Source: JAFGXT01 sp963677165 (GTDB lineage: Bacteria; Verrucomicrobiota; Lentisphaeria; Victivallales; SZUA-371). Taken from it: 64,000 nt of DNA. Where the stretch lies: positions 2,790,001-2,854,000 of the forward strand of contig CAXXSX010000002.1 of NCBI GenBank assembly GCA_963677165.2, written 5' to 3'. Made by a program: the position numbers and the translations under genes. A model generated the notes under the pieces. That model searched no databases. It saw only the letters and a list, made by a program, of their open reading frames with translations, and was not told the origin of the DNA. Positions 17,701 to 25,180 of this stretch are shown here, in pieces (within the stretch, counting starts at the first letter, position 1; every line of letters starts with the position of its first letter).

Positions 17701-18116
17701 TCGACCCAGCAGACGCTGTAAACCGCAAAATAATCATCAATCGGCAGGAACATTCCATCAAAGACCATTTTCTTTCCGGCAACACCGAATTTTTCAAATT
17801 CCTTTGCGGATTTTTTTTGCCACACTGTATCGAATGTTTTGGTTTCTCGAAATCCCCATTCATTTGTTGAACCGACTCCGGCTACCAGCTTACCCCAGTC
17901 GGCGATGAATTTTGATTTTCCACTGAGTCCGGGATAAGGCACAAAAGAAGCTTCTCCTTTGAGAAAATCAGTATCCAGGGCTTTGCCTTTGCCATCTACC
18001 TGGTAGTTCGGATAAGGCCCGGCAACCAGCCAGTCGCAGATGAACCCATCATCTTTGGCCTGAGCAAAACATGACAGCGCAAAAATTGACAACAAGACAG
18101 CTTGAAGAAATTTCAT
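14775..18116 (-). CDS. Secreted GH2-like glycosidase with internal coiled coil
   Basis: A 1,113-residue exported enzyme. Order: signal peptide (MKFLQAVLLSIFALSCFAQA), a WLVAGPYPN-type accessory domain and PA14-like beta region (to about 310), a long coiled coil (about 318-384), GH2 sugar-binding and immunoglobulin-like domains (NAWFRKNFTVSG; FGFREFWIHGTDFFLNGKRIFLRG), and a TIM barrel with the acid/base-type STDNE motif near residue 790. GH2 includes beta-mannosidases and beta-galactosidases; the GH130 neighbour favours a beta-mannoside. The start at 18116 is chosen over 18200 because it gives a clean signal peptide with AGGA upstream and avoids overlapping the prepilin-like gene, which ends 17 bases away. 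Confidence 0.85.
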   Translation of the reverse strand: MKFLQAVLLSIFALSCFAQAKDDGFICDWLVAGPYPNYQVDGKGKALDTDFLKGEASFVPYPGLSGKSKFIADWGKLVAGVGSTNEWGFRETKTFDTVWQKKSAKEFEKFGVAGKKMVFDGMFLPIDDYFAVYSVCWVESPDQRKIKLKAGSDDDHRIYLNGKLVGKHYGAQGTLADQFVYNAQLQPGLNRLMFKLVDRTGGADFCLRMTDADDKPMKDVKLYTTHPGQKYKAELFQNGYAGNLFFKTQNLYTGPNKLDISVFSENKAPYSLRLNGKNVSAGANSINLNNGENILKLEVIKDGKVTAVLQKNVTAYSREALIAENRKLKEEIKKNSSLISSLKSKQKVFKKELDAVLREREKIYAGLERKFAKQRQEVCKNAKKSVDQPLTPATVRSRLCINGEWEASADRKNWSEFVLPTKMFDKYFRTWYHPLKKVDPKNPHGKVIPLKGWDDFKLHPLTHATNAWFRKNFTVSGQDTVTLVCGAIKGNVEVYVNGQKCGNYSGSVGKVEFPLKNIKEGVNTLELHFEKNRYVKNGNYGILGDLYLDFTSPVKMSDVWVKSSWRKATLSLTSEVENRTDMAAQTKIKQYVVKDSHIKLELPVVQKEIPPHQTVTFKNTEKWANPLIWGIGGKYGNPDMYDLVSDVYVDNKLVDRYVQSFGFREFWIHGTDFFLNGKRIFLRGDVGHNRFDVIKQCDVIWPLFRHDGLNTIRYHGETQWCGPQAAAADRVGMLSYVQAYPVLHEASRGKPSPKNFSPFKDWTKTAEHQYNLGNYRRWFRLFRNNPSAVIWSTDNEIFTQAWDTAAKLKYNVRNDKVGTLYEKFMKSLDPDLVMTRNGDEGTWGHTGKWSENPPCDTANYHYPEYNVQERIDNWQFLYDYRPLIFGETLYRAFYKKPASDSQIQKRAKSVRKIFGMFHNLDVPGAIGMGLGLDGFVKYDNTGTGNPWGITKDMYEEYKRNGTLPPGIAPDHFPWFRIEWPALSGPGRKDVFGHVDLQGRWCNINWFDPTKASHIRNAINDAYKETLRPQPPLKTASGGECIIQVEPFQEVWSIAADGTRYGVQADSKGRAWFQLPTPGKYTFTCDNVSTDIEVPDKAAYAIQPGFSNVKTFKL

Positions 18117-18132
18117 GGTAGATTCCTGGTTA

Positions 18133-18825
18133 TTATTGAATGGATTGACCAAGAGCAGATTGTTTAGCTGTGCTAGTTGGTTCAAATGATGCTGGATCAT
18201 AAATATATGCTGGCTTGCTGACTACATTACTGACATGCATGTCACCCATTAATAAATTACAGCTTGATCTATTACCATGGCGCAGCATTTTCCACTGATA
18301 ATAATGTGAATCTGTTGTAATATAATGGAGATTCCAGTGGGTAGCGGCTGTTATCCAGTATGAACCATAGCTATTAATAATATCTGTTATTAAAGTCTTT
18401 CTGCTTGGATTTCGTAAATTTTTGACCCACTTTCTTGGATCGGTTTTTGATGGCATTGCTGCTACCGATCCATAATGACTGTATAGCTGATTTGAAGGAA
18501 CAGCCGGACACTTGAAAATCCCTTCAGCATTCCAACCTCCACTTAGTGCTTGGGTATATCCGGTTTTTCCCAGAAGCCAGCCCCAGGAAGCATTAGAAAT
18601 GGAAGCGTTGCCATATGCATATTTACTATTAACTACCATTGATTGATAATCATTCATGTATGAAGCGCAGCACAGACCTATCTGTTTCAAATTTGATTTG
18701 CAAGCGATTGATTTTGCTTTGTCTCTGGCTTTGTTCAGGGATGGCAGTAATATGGACGCGAGAATAGCAATAATTGCTATAACTACAAGAAGTTCGATAA
18801 GTGTGAATTGCGATTTCCTTTTCAT
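18133..18825 (-). CDS. Prepilin-like secreted protein (type II/IV pseudopilin N terminus), locus 1
   Basis: A 230-residue protein beginning with a prepilin N-methylation region (FTLIELLVVIAIIAILAS) and a helix spine through NKARDKAKSIACKSNLKQIG, followed by a globular domain with a GDMH motif resembling a degenerate H-X9-DG signature. The residue before the cleavage-site Phe is Gln, not the canonical Gly. Proteins of this type are very abundant in Lentisphaerae and Planctomycetes. It sits between the LacI regulator and the GH2-like enzyme, with an AGGAGAAAGAA leader resembling the other two prepilin-like genes. A role in surface display or binding of substrate is inferred. Confidence 0.85.
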   Translation of the reverse strand: MKRKSQFTLIELLVVIAIIAILASILLPSLNKARDKAKSIACKSNLKQIGLCCASYMNDYQSMVVNSKYAYGNASISNASWGWLLGKTGYTQALSGGWNAEGIFKCPAVPSNQLYSHYGSVAAMPSKTDPRKWVKNLRNPSRKTLITDIINSYGSYWITAATHWNLHYITTDSHYYQWKMLRHGNRSSCNLLMGDMHVSNVVSKPAYIYDPASFEPTSTAKQSALGQSIQ

Positions 18826-18871
18826 TTTTTCTTTCTCCTTTTAAGTTTTCGTTAAAACTTTATATTTGCGA

Positions 18872-19990
18872 TTATTGTTTTACTGGACCTGTAGAGTCTC
18901 TTACCAGCAGTTCGGCGGGGATAGTTACCCGCGGCGGTAGCCAACCGGACGGATTACGTAATGCCCGGTCGATGGCTTCCACTGCCAAATTGCCCATGCG
19001 CTTGATCGGATGTTCGATTGTAGTCAAGCCCGGGAACCAGTTTTGGCAACCATGGTTGTTACCGAAACCGATGATTGACATATCTTCAGGAATTTTCATA
19101 CCTTTCTCATGTAGAGTTGTATAAGCTCCCAAGGCAAAGCCGTCGTCGACGGCAAGAACCGCAGTCAGTTCAGGAGCCTGACGTAATAACTGTTTCATCG
19201 TAACTCGTCCACAGGCTCCGATTGAAAGGTCGTTATCTGTGGAAAGTCCCGGCAGAACCCATTCCGGCTTTATATCCAGATTATTTTCTATCATCATATC
19301 CAAATATCCCTGATAGCGTTCGCAGTGGTCCTGAGCCATAATTACATTAGAATCAGTTATCTTGTTTGCTTTCTGATCGGATTTCAGGCGCTTAATATCA
19401 GGAAAACCGTTTGTATCCCTGCGATATGCGTCGGGAACATAGGACATCATATAGCCGATTTTGCGGTGTCCAAGCTGAACAAGGTGCCGTATTGCCGAAC
19501 ATACGCCGGAATAAGCGTCATGACGGATTGATCCGGTTCCGGGAAAATCGAACTTGCAGTCGATTGTGACTACTGGCAGTTCTGAATTCAGTACCGATTG
19601 CAGACGGGAATCAAGAGTGTCATGCTGGACGATGATAACACCAGCACATTGCAGGTCGCGGATATGTTCCATAAACGGCATACCATTTGTTCTTTCCGGT
19701 ACCACGTTGATGTCTATATTATTGTTTGTCGCGTATTCATAGGCACCGGTAATAATCGACTGCATGTACAGTTCGCCGGGATTCCAGGGAATCAGCAGGG
19801 CGATGCGCGGTGGACGCGGATCGTCACGGTCCGGCTTAAAGTCATATTGTCTCAGCAAAGCTTCAATTCTATGGCGGGTTTGTTCGCTGACTCCGGTACG
19901 ACGGTTCATTACCCGGGAGATTGTTGCTACGGATACGCCAGCTTTCTTTGCCAGTTTAACGATATTGACTCCTGTAGACTTTTTTGGCAT
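18872..19990 (-). CDS. LacI-family transcriptional regulator
   Basis: A 372-residue LacI/GalR protein: helix-turn-helix at about 7-55 (NIVKLAKKAGVSVATISRVMN) and a PBP1-like sugar-binding domain (IALLIPWNPGELYMQSIITG; CAGVIIVQHD; MSIIGFGNN). It likely senses a sugar released by the adjacent saccharide locus and represses it and itself. Palindromic sites with TTTACGTAAA cores lie just upstream of its start. It heads the leftward cluster that ends with GH130. Confidence 0.92.
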   Translation of the reverse strand: MPKKSTGVNIVKLAKKAGVSVATISRVMNRRTGVSEQTRHRIEALLRQYDFKPDRDDPRPPRIALLIPWNPGELYMQSIITGAYEYATNNNIDINVVPERTNGMPFMEHIRDLQCAGVIIVQHDTLDSRLQSVLNSELPVVTIDCKFDFPGTGSIRHDAYSGVCSAIRHLVQLGHRKIGYMMSYVPDAYRRDTNGFPDIKRLKSDQKANKITDSNVIMAQDHCERYQGYLDMMIENNLDIKPEWVLPGLSTDNDLSIGACGRVTMKQLLRQAPELTAVLAVDDGFALGAYTTLHEKGMKIPEDMSIIGFGNNHGCQNWFPGLTTIEHPIKRMGNLAVEAIDRALRNPSGWLPPRVTIPAELLVRDSTGPVKQ

Positions 19991-20003
19991 AGGCTCCTCT
20001 TTT

Positions 20004-20093
20004 TTGTTTACGTAAACAATTATAGCAGGTTTTTTTTAGCTTGTCAAGCATGATTTGTGTGAATTTGAAATGAAATATATGTATTTACGTAAA
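20004..20093. promoter_or_regulatory. Two LacI-type operators upstream of the LacI gene
   Basis: TTGTTTACGTAAACAA (20004-20019) is a perfect 16-bp palindrome with the central CG typical of LacI-family operators. A second site with the same TTTACGTAAA core is at 20084-20093, 77 bases away centre to centre. The pair suits autoregulation, possibly with looping. Confidence 0.8.
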
Positions 20094-20146
20094 CAAGATT
20101 AGTTTGAACTTGAATAAAAAGTAGTAATGATTCCTTATTATTGGTA

Positions 20147-20174
20147 TTGACATTTTGCCTTGAGCTGTTAGAAT
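20147..20174 (+). promoter_or_regulatory. Sigma-70-type promoter of the rhodanese lipoprotein gene
   Basis: TTGACA (20147-20152), a 16-bp spacer and TAGAAT (20169-20174): a perfect -35 and a 5/6 -10 box, 63 bases before the ATG. Confidence 0.7.
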
Positions 20175-20237
20175 TACTATAAATATGGTAGGGATTGTCC
20201 CGCCATGGATTTATAAAAAAATTAAAGGGGTTTTGAT

Positions 20238-20693
20238 ATGAAAATGTTAATGAAGTTATTCGTACCGGCTGTAGCCGGGCTGGTTGTTTTAACTCTAGCC
20301 GGTTGTTGCTGTGGAAAATGTAGTTCGAGAGCTACATGCTCCTATGGAAAACAAGTTGCCGCTCCCCATAGTGTAACAACCGAACAACTTGCCGAAATGA
20401 TCAAAAATAAGCCGAAGAATTTCTATATTTTTGATGCTTTGATCTGGAACAAGGAGTCGGTGAAAATTCCTGGGGCTTATAATGTGAATTATAAGACAAC
20501 CGATGAAGAGATCGCAAAACTTGTTCCGGATAAGAGTGCACGGATCATTACCTATTGTGCGAATCCGCGTTGCAGTGCAAGCCCGAAACTAATGAAACGA
20601 CTGCAAAAAATTGGTTATACAAATGTCAGCGAATATCCCTCTGGAATTCAAGGTTGGATAAAGGCAGGCATGAAAACCGAACCGGCTAAATAG
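20238..20693 (+). CDS. Rhodanese-domain lipoprotein
   Basis: A 151-residue protein with a lipoprotein signal (lipobox LAGC, Cys23) followed by a Cys-rich stretch (CCCGKCSS), then a rhodanese domain (about 43-151). The likely active-site cysteine is Cys107 in ITYCANPRCSAS, and the end GIQGWIKAG matches the family. Rhodaneses move sulfane sulfur; a lipid-anchored periplasmic copy may serve sulfur or redox handling. It is a single gene with its own promoter and terminator. Confidence 0.88.
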   Translation: MKMLMKLFVPAVAGLVVLTLAGCCCGKCSSRATCSYGKQVAAPHSVTTEQLAEMIKNKPKNFYIFDALIWNKESVKIPGAYNVNYKTTDEEIAKLVPDKSARIITYCANPRCSASPKLMKRLQKIGYTNVSEYPSGIQGWIKAGMKTEPAK

Positions 20694-20710
20694 TTCAATT
20701 ATGAACCACA

Positions 20711-20754
20711 GCCCCGGAGACAATTAATGAAATTGTTGCCGGGGCGCTTTTTTT
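20711..20754 (+). terminator. Intrinsic terminator of the rhodanese gene
   Basis: GCCCCGG (20711-20717) pairs with CCGGGGC (20739-20745), with inner ACAATT/AATTGT pairing and a T-run at 20748-20754. Confidence 0.9.
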
Positions 20755-20776
20755 ACATAGAATTAACCTAAAAAAC

Positions 20777-20804
20777 TTGACATTGTCCGTCAGTGTTCTA
20801 AACT
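20777..20804 (+). promoter_or_regulatory. Sigma-70-type promoter of the lipoprotein gene at 20850
   Basis: TTGACA (20777-20782), a 16-bp spacer and TAAACT (20799-20804), just after the previous terminator. Confidence 0.6.
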
Positions 20805-20849
20805 TTCTGAATACGTTTTTTGATTAATTAATAACTTTTTGGGGTTTTT

Positions 20850-21455
20850 ATGTCTTTTTTTCGTTACTATATTGCTGTACCGGCTATTGCTTTGGGATTA
20901 TTTACTTTGTATGGCTGTGCAAATCCGTCAATAACCAACACCAAACGGTCCGCTATTGAAGAACTGGTAATCAGTACCGCTGCCGATCGTTCGATTGCAC
21001 AGTTGTCAGAGGTTCATCTTGATGGAAAAAAAGTTTTTGTTGACTTTACGAACCTTACCAGTACTGATGCTGCTTATGTAAAGGGCTGTGTGCGTCAGCG
21101 TATCGGTTCATACGGAGCACTGCTGATGGACGATAAAAAAAGTGCGGAGCTTGTAGTGGAAGTATTCTGCGGAGCACTTGATACGAATTTTGAGAACTTT
21201 CTGCTTGGTGTTCCGCCTGTCGCGATTCCTGTACCATTTTCCGGCTCATTGGAAACACCGGAAGTCGCGTTCTATAAGCGGGATGCCCAGTCGGCTGTTT
21301 GTAAACTGGGATTTACCGTTATAGAAAAAAGTACTGGCAAAGTTCTGAAATATCAGGAGAACCTGATTGGTGCTTCTTACTATAACCGCTATGCAATTAT
21401 TGGTATTTCGTGGCACAATACCGATATCCCAAAAGATAATAAATATGATAATTAA
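20850..21455 (+). CDS. Lipoprotein resembling DUF6655 family
   Basis: A 201-residue lipoprotein (lipobox LYGC, Cys23). The segment after the signal, SITNTKRSAIEELVISTAAD, and the following strand-rich domain resemble the PVC-group DUF6655 lipoproteins as I remember them; this is not verified. The motif ISTAADRSIAQL is reminiscent of lipoproteins that assemble at the outer membrane. A strong promoter sits just upstream and no terminator is evident before the convergent ung gene. No function is assigned. Confidence 0.75.
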   Translation: MSFFRYYIAVPAIALGLFTLYGCANPSITNTKRSAIEELVISTAADRSIAQLSEVHLDGKKVFVDFTNLTSTDAAYVKGCVRQRIGSYGALLMDDKKSAELVVEVFCGALDTNFENFLLGVPPVAIPVPFSGSLETPEVAFYKRDAQSAVCKLGFTVIEKSTGKVLKYQENLIGASYYNRYAIIGISWHNTDIPKDNKYDN

Positions 21456-21467
21456 TCTATTGGGGCG

Positions 21468-22193
21468 TTAAAATAACGACAACTGTTCTGTGCCGGAATT
21501 CGTCTGATCTTTGCCGTTTCCAGTTGACCAGTCGATTGGTTCCATTCCGTTTTGTTCTAACTGAGCATTGATTCTGGAAAACGGACGGCTGCCGAAAAAT
21601 CCCCGTCGGGCTGAAAGCGGCGAGGGATGAGCCGATTTGATGATATGATGCTTTGAGTTGTCAATCAGTTTTTCCTTGGCTGCCGCATGATTTCCCCATA
21701 ATACGAATATAACCGGCTCGGTTTTCTCATTGACTTTTGAGATGACTGCGTCGGTAAATGTTTCCCAGCCGCGTTTACTGTGGGAAGCGGCCTGATGAGC
21801 TCGAACGCTTAATGAAGTGTTGATCATTAGTATTCCCTGTTTTGCCCAGGCGGTTAGGCATCCGTCGGTTGAAAACGGAATTCCCATGTCTGCTTCAAGC
21901 TCTTTGTAGATATTCCGCAGGGAGGGTGGCAATTTTACGCCGGTTCGAACGGAAAAACACAAGCCATGAGCCTGGTTGTGGTCGTGATAAGGATCCTGTC
22001 CCACAATAAATACTTTAACCTTGTCATATGGAGTGGCGGCAAACGCTGAGAACATATCTTCCTTTGGAGGGAAAATGGTTTCATTTTCCATTTCTTCTGC
22101 CAGAAACGATTCCAGTTTTTTCCAGTAATCCTGTTCAAATTCATTGTTCAAGTGCTGCTGCCAGTCATCAGGTATAAGTTGTTTTAAATTCAT
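21468..22193 (-). CDS. ung: Uracil-DNA glycosylase, family 1
   Basis: A 241-residue family 1 UDG. The water-activating loop GQDPYH is at 65-70 (Asp67) and the DNA-intercalation loop HPSPLSA at 189-195, with the uracil pocket LMINTSLSV and LWGNHA. It removes uracil from DNA to start base-excision repair. ATG 22193 (MNLKQLIPDDW) is preferred to upstream in-frame starts because it matches the family N terminus. The C terminus is unusual: after a polar linker it ends exactly in QLSLF, which matches the bacterial beta-clamp binding motif. Confidence 0.95.
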   Translation of the reverse strand: MNLKQLIPDDWQQHLNNEFEQDYWKKLESFLAEEMENETIFPPKEDMFSAFAATPYDKVKVFIVGQDPYHDHNQAHGLCFSVRTGVKLPPSLRNIYKELEADMGIPFSTDGCLTAWAKQGILMINTSLSVRAHQAASHSKRGWETFTDAVISKVNEKTEPVIFVLWGNHAAAKEKLIDNSKHHIIKSAHPSPLSARRGFFGSRPFSRINAQLEQNGMEPIDWSTGNGKDQTNSGTEQLSLF

Positions 22194-22362
22194 AATACTT
22201 TCCATTCGTGTCGTTTGATTCCATAATAAATAAGCCGTGTTTATGACAAGTTTCAAGTTTTACCGCTTTCTCTTGGCTGAATTCTTAAAAAATAATTTGA
22301 GATTACGGGATAAGGATATACATTTCAGGAAACAATGATTAACACCCAATGAGGATACTATT

Positions 22363-23745
22363 ATGCCCGAATTCCGCGATGAAAAAGACAGTATGGGAAC
22401 CATTCAGGTTCCGAACGACCGTTACTGGGGCGCTCAGACCCAGCGGTCGCTGAAATATTTTAATATTGGTGACGACATTATGCCGAAAGAGGTTGTTTGC
22501 GGCATGGGAATTCTAAAAAAAGCCGCGGCCCTGACCAATCGCGATATTGGCAAGCTTTCCGCTGAAAAAGCGGAACTGATCGTTAAGGCTGCCGATGAAG
22601 TGATTGACGGTAAACTCAACGCGCATTTTCCGCTGCATGTCTGGCAGACCGGCAGCGGTACCCAGTCGAATATGAATGCCAACGAGGTTATTTCCAACCG
22701 CGCGATTGAGCTTTCCGGCGGCGTGATGGGGAGTCAGGAACCGATTCACCCGAACAACGATGTAAATATGTCGCAATCGTCAAATGATACTTTCCCGACC
22801 GCGATGCATATTGCCGCGGTAGCGGAATTAAAGAAAAGACTGATTCCGGCGGTAACGCATTTGCGTGATGCGCTGGCTGAAAAGGCTGTTTCTTTTACCG
22901 GGATTGTCAAAATAGGACGTACTCACTTACAGGATGCTGTTCCGTTGACTCTTGAACAGGAGTTTTCCGGCTATGTTGCCCAGCTTGATGCGGCACTCAA
23001 ACGGATTGAAGCAGTTTTGCCGGAACTCTATGAACTGGCGCTTGGCGGTACCGCGGTCGGAACTGGTTTAAATACTCATCCCGAGTTCGCTGTACGTGCC
23101 GCGGAACATATCGCGAAACTGACCGGAGAACCGTTCGTAACGGCTCCAAATAAGTTTGCGTCCCTAGCCGCGCATGACGCGGTGGTTGCTGCGAGCGGAG
23201 TTTTGCGTGCGCTAGCCTGCGCTATGATGAAGATTGCCAACGATGTTCGCTGGTTGGGATCCGGTCCGCGTTGTGGGATCGGAGAATTGAGTCTTCCTGC
23301 TAATGAGCCGGGTTCATCAATCATGCCGGGAAAAGTTAATCCTACCCAATGCGAAGCGATGACTATGGTTGCTGCTCAGATTATCGGACTCGATACGGCG
23401 GTCGGAATCGGCGGTTCACAGGGGAATTTTGAACTTAATGTGTTTAAGCCGATGATGATTTTTAATCTGCTGACGGAAATTCGTCTGGCATCTGATTCCT
23501 GCAATTCTTTTGCTGAACACTGTGTTGAAGGACTCAAGGCGGAAAAGAAAAAGATTGATGAATATTTGAATGCCTCGTTGATGCTGGTAACGGCGCTTAA
23601 CCAGAAAATTGGTTATAACAAGGCGGCTGAAATTGCCCATTTAGCTCATGTCGAAGAATTGACGTTGAAGGAAGCTACCTTGAAACTGGGTTATCTGACA
23701 GCCGAAGAGTTTGATGCTACGGTTGACCCGAATAAAATGGTCTAA
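22363..23745 (+). CDS. fumC: Class II fumarate hydratase
   Basis: A 460-residue fumarase/aspartase superfamily protein. It begins FRDEKDSMGTIQVPNDRYWG and carries the signature GSSIMPGKVNP at 317-327 with the catalytic Ser loop. QTGSGTQSNMN and the His of IGRTHLQDAVP complete the active site. It interconverts fumarate and malate in the TCA cycle. The length equals typical FumC. A GAGG ribosome site precedes ATG 22363. A family 1-like repeat lies directly downstream. Confidence 0.96.
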   Translation: MPEFRDEKDSMGTIQVPNDRYWGAQTQRSLKYFNIGDDIMPKEVVCGMGILKKAAALTNRDIGKLSAEKAELIVKAADEVIDGKLNAHFPLHVWQTGSGTQSNMNANEVISNRAIELSGGVMGSQEPIHPNNDVNMSQSSNDTFPTAMHIAAVAELKKRLIPAVTHLRDALAEKAVSFTGIVKIGRTHLQDAVPLTLEQEFSGYVAQLDAALKRIEAVLPELYELALGGTAVGTGLNTHPEFAVRAAEHIAKLTGEPFVTAPNKFASLAAHDAVVAASGVLRALACAMMKIANDVRWLGSGPRCGIGELSLPANEPGSSIMPGKVNPTQCEAMTMVAAQIIGLDTAVGIGGSQGNFELNVFKPMMIFNLLTEIRLASDSCNSFAEHCVEGLKAEKKKIDEYLNASLMLVTALNQKIGYNKAAEIAHLAHVEELTLKEATLKLGYLTAEEFDATVDPNKMV

Positions 23746-23769
23746 AAAAAAAGCTGCAAAGCAGTAAAT

Positions 23770-23836
23770 GTTACCGGACACTATTCCGGTTCGGATCAAG
23801 CGTGGAGTCGCTTGTCGCCGCAGGGTGACATCCGAC
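23770..23836 (+). repeat. Structured intergenic repeat, family 1, divergent copy D
   Basis: Shares TTA-CGGACACT with copy C. CCGGA/TCCGG and CAAGCG (23797-23802)/CGCTTG (23809-23814) hairpins occur where the other copies have CCAGCG/CGCTGG, so both arms changed together. A TGTCGCC/GGTGACA hairpin follows. It lies downstream of fumC; no T-run follows. Confidence 0.5.
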
Positions 23837-23960
23837 ATCCGCTAATAGATATGATTTCAAATAATGTCTAACAGGAATGAACCTTTATCTGTCTTCAAAG
23901 AGCGAAGCAATTCTGAGGTTCAGAGTATAGCGCAAAAATCAAACTCTTTATGTAATATTT

Positions 23961-24914
23961 TCAGGAGCGTTTTTTTCGGTTGATGTCCAGCCATCTGCGG
24001 TGGGTCCACATCCATTGAGTGGGCTCTTCCGCGATCAGTTTTTCCAGTCCGGTAGTATAAAGCTGAGTAATCGCCTGGATATCTTTTTCTTTGTCGCCGG
24101 TCGGAGTGTACTGAATTGCCGGGCCAATTACAAATTCGAAATTTAATTTATCATCTTTACGTCGGGTTAGCATAGGAACAAGCGGTATTCCGGTTTTCAG
24201 GTGAAGCAGGGCTGGGGAGGAGTGTGCCCGGCAGGGGTGTCCGAAGAATGTAGCTTCCACTCCTTCGACTGAGCTTGCGTGCTGATCTGCCAGGATGGCC
24301 ACGGTTTTACCTTGCTTGAGCGCCTTTAGTACTCCTCTTATTCCGCCGGATTTTGGAATACTCTCATGCACATCCGATTCCCGTGAACTAAGAATGTATT
24401 CTCCAATTTTGGGGTTGTCAAAAGGACGCATGATTGACACCATGGGGTTGCCAAAATGGTGAGCCCAGGAAGTTGCCGCTAGTTCCCAGTTGCCGTAATG
24501 AGCGGTGATTACAATTACCTGGGGATTCTTTTTTCCGGCAGTACAGAAATCATTCCGGGTTTTTTCATCGTTGCAGATGATGCCGACTTTATTGTCGTCA
24601 ATACCATTGCGAAGTTTTACGATTTCCACCAGCAGCATAGAAAATTGACGATAGCATTCTTTTGCCAGTTTTACGGCTTCATCGTGATTTTTTGCTACAC
24701 CGGCATGCAGTAAATGCTGAATGGTTCTTATACGATGTCTCTTATCCAGCACGAAAAACAGTTTGAATAATTGGCGGCTGATGAAGTATGCAACTTTCAG
24801 CGGAATGATGCCAATGCATTTAAATAGCATTACAAACGGAACATATTCAATCCAGATTCTTGCTGAACTTTTCTGTTTCTTTTTTTTCTCTGAGGACTTA
24901 TCTTTATCTGACAT
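23961..24914 (-). CDS. LpxL/HtrB-type lipid A acyltransferase
   Basis: A lysophospholipid acyltransferase of the lipid A family, 317 residues from ATG 24914 (MSDKDKSSEKKKKQ). The catalytic HX4E motif is HYGNWE, followed by RPFDNPKI, ADQHA, FFGHPCRAHSSPALLHLKTG and a C-terminal WMWTHRRW typical of LpxL/LpxM. It adds secondary acyl chains to lipid A at the inner membrane. The frame stays open to ATG 24992, but those 26 extra codons are largely made of a family 2 intergenic repeat, so the shorter start is preferred. Neither start has a clear ribosome site. Confidence 0.85.
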   Translation of the reverse strand: MSDKDKSSEKKKKQKSSARIWIEYVPFVMLFKCIGIIPLKVAYFISRQLFKLFFVLDKRHRIRTIQHLLHAGVAKNHDEAVKLAKECYRQFSMLLVEIVKLRNGIDDNKVGIICNDEKTRNDFCTAGKKNPQVIVITAHYGNWELAATSWAHHFGNPMVSIMRPFDNPKIGEYILSSRESDVHESIPKSGGIRGVLKALKQGKTVAILADQHASSVEGVEATFFGHPCRAHSSPALLHLKTGIPLVPMLTRRKDDKLNFEFVIGPAIQYTPTGDKEKDIQAITQLYTTGLEKLIAEEPTQWMWTHRRWLDINRKKRS

Positions 24915-24953
24915 ATTGCTGATCGCTTTCGTAATTTTATCCCGTCCAACAAA

Positions 24954-24996
24954 TGGCACTAGTACCGCTTTAAACTGAAGCGGGAAAAACATAAAT
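24954..24996 (+). repeat. Structured intergenic repeat, family 2, short copy 3
   Basis: Contains TAGTACCGCTT-AAAC and GAAGCGGGAAAAACATAAAT, matching the two ends of copies 1 and 2 with the middle missing. CCGCTT and AAGCGG form a tight hairpin. It lies at the 5' side of the acyltransferase gene. Confidence 0.55.
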
Positions 24997-25136
24997 TTAT
25001 TTCAAATAAATTTAGTTCAAATTACGGTTTTATCAAATAGAATCAGATTAATATCAGCTCTTTTATAGATGGTAAGAATATCAACAAAATCAAAAACGGG
25101 GGATGATGTCTTATTTCCTGGAATCAGCTTTATACG

Positions 25137-25180
25137 GCAAGAATGCCATCTGTTGATAAAGATGGCATTCCTGCTTTTTT
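25137..25180 (+). terminator. Hairpin with T-run on the + strand
   Basis: GAATGCCATCT (25141-25151) pairs perfectly with AGATGGCATTC (25160-25170), extended by GCA/TGC after one mismatch. Six T follow on the + strand. The flanking genes are on the minus strand, so either it acts as a bidirectional element after the 25179-25757 gene or it ends an unannotated + strand RNA. Confidence 0.5.

Noticed and set aside
18117..18200. Longer start of the GH2-like protein
   Set aside because: It would overlap the prepilin-like gene and place the signal peptide internally; the ATG at 18116 has both a signal peptide and a ribosome site.
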